From: Hoeflea sp. BAL378
GTDB lineage: Bacteria > Pseudomonadota > Alphaproteobacteria > Rhizobiales > Rhizobiaceae
Assembly: GCF_000759435.1 (NCBI RefSeq)
Contig: NZ_JRJG01000010.1
Coordinates: 1-64,000, forward strand
Reading direction: 5' to 3'
DNA length: 64,000 nt
In this document: positions 61,526 to 64,000 of the stretch, piece by piece
How the letters are laid out: each line of letters opens with the position of its first letter
How positions within the stretch are numbered: position 1 is the first letter of the stretch
Program-made: the position numbers and the translations under genes
The notes under the pieces: model-generated
Seen by the model: the letters and a program-made list of their open reading frames with translations, nothing else
Told to the model about the DNA's origin: nothing
The model's database searches: none

Positions 61526-64000
61526 TCAATCGGGGCGGCGGAATCCGTAGCCGATCCTGTAAAAGAAATGGCCCGCCACGGCGCCGTTCTTTCGCACCGC
61601 CTGCTGCTCGACCGGGCCGATGCTCTCAAACCATGCGGACAATCCGTCATCGGAAACGCCGGGTTCCTTGACGCTGATCATGATCACGTCCCGTCCGTCG
61701 GAGGAGTGGTTGGAATACCAGGTGTCGAACATCAGGCCGTTGCGGCCGAAAAGGTTCTGACTTGTGACGGTATCCACCGCCGCCGGCCCTGTGCCGTAGA
61801 AGGCCAGTTCGCTGGCGATATTGTAGGTGTCCATGCCGACAAGCAGCGGCTGTTGGCCGGTTTCGGCTTCCACGCTCGCCCTGATCCGCCCCGCTTCGGC
61901 GCCAAACTCTTCCCAGGCCACCGGCAAGCCGCGCAGCTTGCCTGTAGGGCCGATCAAGGGCAGGCCCAGAGCCAGGTAGTGCAACAGCAGCGCGAACGCC
62001 ACGATGCTGAGTGCAGTGGTGACTTGCAGGGATGTCATGAAGCGGGGTCTGTCGCCCTTCCTTATCGCTTTGACGACAACATTTGCCATGGCAGGCAACA
62101 ATGCCAGCCAGACCGGCCCTGTCCAGTTGAGCTTGACGGGGTGGAACAGGCTGTAGAAGACGAAAACCGAAAGCGGCGCCAGGGTGAAGACGATGACGAA
62201 CATGCCGGCCTCCCTCAGAAACGTCCGCGTCGGGAGCCGGACCATCCGGCTGGCTGCATGTCCGGCGAGGGAGATCCCGATCGGGCCCAGCAGCGCCGCC
62301 ATGAACAGCAGCAGGGTGGGCGTGGAAAACTCGAGGTCGCCCTGGAACCATCGCCTGCTTCCCTGGAATTGAAACGAGGCCCAGCCGTGGTTCGCGTTCC
62401 ATGCAATCACCGGCGTAAACAGGACCGCCGCCACGCCCGCGCAGATATACGGCGATGTCGTGAGCAGCCACCGGCGAGACTGCGGATGGAGGAGCAGATA
62501 GACCAGCGTCGCAGGGCCCAGCAAGGCAATGGTGTATTTCGACAGCATGCCTAGGCCCACGCAGAGACCGGCGCCAAGCCAGGCCCGGGCGTCTTTTGCC
62601 CGCAACGCACGCTCCAGGAAATACAAGGCTCCCGCCCAGGCGGCGGCAAGCGGCGCGTCAGGCGTGGTCAGGATCCCGATCAGGAAATAGAACGGGAAAA
62701 CCGACAGCAGCATCAGAGCCAGGAACGCGGCGGTCTGTCCGAAGAGGTTCTTCGTAAGCCGGAACATAAAAAAGGCGGTCGTCAGCCAGGAAAGCGTGGC
62801 CACGATGCGAACGCCGAATTCGGAACCGCCGAAGACGGCCGTTCCCAGCCATATCAGCCACGCCACCATCGGCGGATGGTCGAGGTAACCCAATGCGGGA
62901 TGCTGGGCGTAGTTCCAGTAGTAAGCCTCCTGGGGGATCAGGTCTATGCTGCCCTGGTAGACGATCCTCAGCGCCACGGCATAGACGGCTATGGCGACAG
63001 CCGCCAGTCTCCATCGGGCCGCGGAAGACAGGAAACGGTCATTCCGGAAGACATAGAACTCGTTGCCGATGTAGCTCACGACCCCGCCGCCCGCGATGCC
63101 CGAGAGCACCACGGCGAAGAAGGGAAAATCGAGCTCGGTCGCCGCCGCGATGAAGCCGCCGCGCAGGGCAATGGCCATGGCCGACACGAGAATGAACCGC
63201 GCGAACTGCGATTTCTCCCTGGGGCGATCGTGGAACGACCACTTCATGTGGCCAAGATAGTTGAACGCCGCCGAAAGGCAGAATCCGGAGACATGCGCGA
63301 TGGCGATGCTGGCGCCGAGCGACTGCAGGGCCGCGACCACAAGAAAGTCCAGGAAGAATCCGGCCATGCCGACCAGCGCGAAGCGATGCATGGCGACAGC
63401 GGAGGTGGCGCCCCTGGAAAACCGCAGCAGTTGGTTGAGGTAGGCGATCGTCTGACTGGCGCCTATTTTCGATGTTCCATGAACCCGGTCGGTGAAGGAA
63501 ATCGGTACCTCGCATACCCTGATGCGGTCGCCGCCGGCGACGATCGCTTCCAGTCCGATCTTGAATCCTTCCGCCTCCGCGCCCGCGGCCAGGAGATAAG
63601 TGCGTCGTATCGCGAAAAAGCCCGACAGCGGGTCCTGGATGTCGGTAAAGGGGGCCGCGAGCGCCGCGCCGAGGCGCGATAGCGCCCGGCGCCGGAAGGG
63701 CCAGTCGACCGTGGCGCCACCGGCGACATACCGGCTGCCGATCGCCATGTCGTAACCGCCTGACGCCACGGAATCCACGAGGGACGCGATCGCTGAAGCC
63801 GGATGGCTTCCATCTGCATCGAGCACGACGACAATCGGAAATCTGGCGCTCAACGCCGCGGCACGGACATCTTTGGCGAGCCCGCCGCCGCCAATGTTTC
63901 CAAGCAGGCGAACCGGTTGATCCTTCTCCCAGCCGGCCACCCTTTCGCGCGTGCCGTCGGTCGACCCTCCATCCGTGACGATGATCTCGAAATCAAACCG
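61526..64000 (-). CDS. GT2-GtrA-GT39 fusion glycosyltransferase (N-terminus beyond window)
   Basis: 824 residues are visible; the start lies right of the window. Three parts follow in order. First a GT2 domain of the polyprenyl-phosphate mannose synthase type (DGGSTDGT at visible residues 10-17, DADGSHP at 61-67, SGFFAIRR, VHGTSKIG). Second, a GtrA-like four-helix flippase domain (FALVGMAGFFLDFLVVAALQSLGAS, NYLGHMKWSF, SYIGNEFYVFRNDRF). Third, a GT39/PMT-type lipid-linked sugar transferase (LIPQEAYYWNYAQHPALGYLDHPPM) with about ten membrane helices and a soluble C-terminal end. One chain would make a lipid-linked sugar, flip it and transfer it outside the membrane, perhaps onto lipid A or polysaccharide. 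Confidence 0.88.
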   Translation of the reverse strand, partial: RFDFEIIVTDGGSTDGTRERVAGWEKDQPVRLLGNIGGGGLAKDVRAAALSARFPIVVVLDADGSHPASAIASLVDSVASGGYDMAIGSRYVAGGATVDWPFRRRALSRLGAALAAPFTDIQDPLSGFFAIRRTYLLAAGAEAEGFKIGLEAIVAGGDRIRVCEVPISFTDRVHGTSKIGASQTIAYLNQLLRFSRGATSAVAMHRFALVGMAGFFLDFLVVAALQSLGASIAIAHVSGFCLSAAFNYLGHMKWSFHDRPREKSQFARFILVSAMAIALRGGFIAAATELDFPFFAVVLSGIAGGGVVSYIGNEFYVFRNDRFLSSAARWRLAAVAIAVYAVALRIVYQGSIDLIPQEAYYWNYAQHPALGYLDHPPMVAWLIWLGTAVFGGSEFGVRIVATLSWLTTAFFMFRLTKNLFGQTAAFLALMLLSVFPFYFLIGILTTPDAPLAAAWAGALYFLERALRAKDARAWLGAGLCVGLGMLSKYTIALLGPATLVYLLLHPQSRRWLLTTSPYICAGVAAVLFTPVIAWNANHGWASFQFQGSRRWFQGDLEFSTPTLLLFMAALLGPIGISLAGHAASRMVRLPTRTFLREAGMFVIVFTLAPLSVFVFYSLFHPVKLNWTGPVWLALLPAMANVVVKAIRKGDRPRFMTSLQVTTALSIVAFALLLHYLALGLPLIGPTGKLRGLPVAWEEFGAEAGRIRASVEAETGQQPLLVGMDTYNIASELAFYGTGPAAVDTVTSQNLFGRNGLMFDTWYSNHSSDGRDVIMISVKEPGVSDDGLSAWFESIGPVEQQAVRKNGAVAGHFFYRIGYGFRRPD

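Noticed and set aside
1-64000. Insertion sequences, integrase, attachment sites, CRISPR arrays, tRNA or rRNA genes
   Set aside because: No transposase or integrase motif, no regularly spaced repeats and no tRNA-like cloverleaf was recognised by eye; a tRNA scan and repeat search were not possible.

Overview
The window is 64 kb of high-GC DNA from what is most likely an alphaproteobacterium, perhaps Hyphomicrobiales or Rhodospirillales. This rests on the dense GTG/TTG-starting operons with ATGA, GTGA and TGATG overlaps, two complete TRAP transporter sets, a LIV-type ABC transporter, IclR and LysR regulators, and a NodT-type outer-membrane factor. No rRNA, tRNA, CRISPR array, transposase or insertion sequence was seen. 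The first gene (end of a hydantoinase B-like subunit) and the last (a glycosyltransferase fusion) are cut by the window edges.

From about 0.3 to 49 kb the window is almost entirely CoA-thioester catabolism: three acyl-CoA ligases, seven crotonase-fold proteins, six acyl-CoA dehydrogenases (ACADs), three intact SDRs, a hydratase-2, a thiolase, an alpha-methylacyl-CoA racemase, a dedicated ETF pair, an OYE-type flavin reductase, a GMC-type dehydrogenase with its small subunit, a ThDP enzyme and a nitronate monooxygenase-like flavoprotein. Two IclR regulators, one LysR regulator, two TRAP systems and one LIV-type ABC system sit among them. Layout: 0.3-5.5 kb, ligase and TRAP system 1; 5.9-7.7 kb, a decaying SDR/MaoC pair and a metallo-hydrolase; 8-15.7 kb, LysR, crotonase, MFE-2-like SDR, EtfBA, IclR, hydratase-2 and crotonase; 15.8-20.9 kb (minus), racemase-crotonase-ACAD-ACAD-crotonase operon; 21.3-25.2 kb, flavoprotein-crotonase-GMC-small subunit operon; 25.5-32.3 kb, LIV transporter, ThDP enzyme and a SnoaL-like protein; 32.3-37.2 kb, ligase diverging from ACAD-crotonase-IclR; 37.3-46.6 kb (minus), a tight nine-gene operon; 46.7-53.5 kb, ligase diverging from TRAP system 2 and an FAD-linked 2-hydroxyacid dehydrogenase.

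The most interesting module lies in the nine-gene operon. An aminoglycoside-phosphotransferase-fold kinase (40083-41153) sits directly upstream of an ACAD (38838-40076) that carries the sequence signatures of the dehydrogenase half of eukaryotic ACAD10/ACAD11. This looks like a split form of the 4-hydroxyacyl-CoA phosphorylation/elimination system known from ACAD10/11 and from the Pseudomonas levulinate (Lva) pathway. Here it is packed with a two-subunit ACAD, OYE reductase, HSD10-like SDR and thiolase. Together with the racemase and the split MFE-2-like enzymes, this suggests breakdown of a branched or oxygenated, perhaps terpenoid- or steroid-derived, acid. The substrate itself cannot be read from sequence.

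From 53.5 kb onward the content changes to the cell envelope: an AT-rich intergenic island, an LpxO-like hydroxylase, a tripartite RND efflux operon and a GT2-GtrA-GT39 fusion glycosyltransferase.
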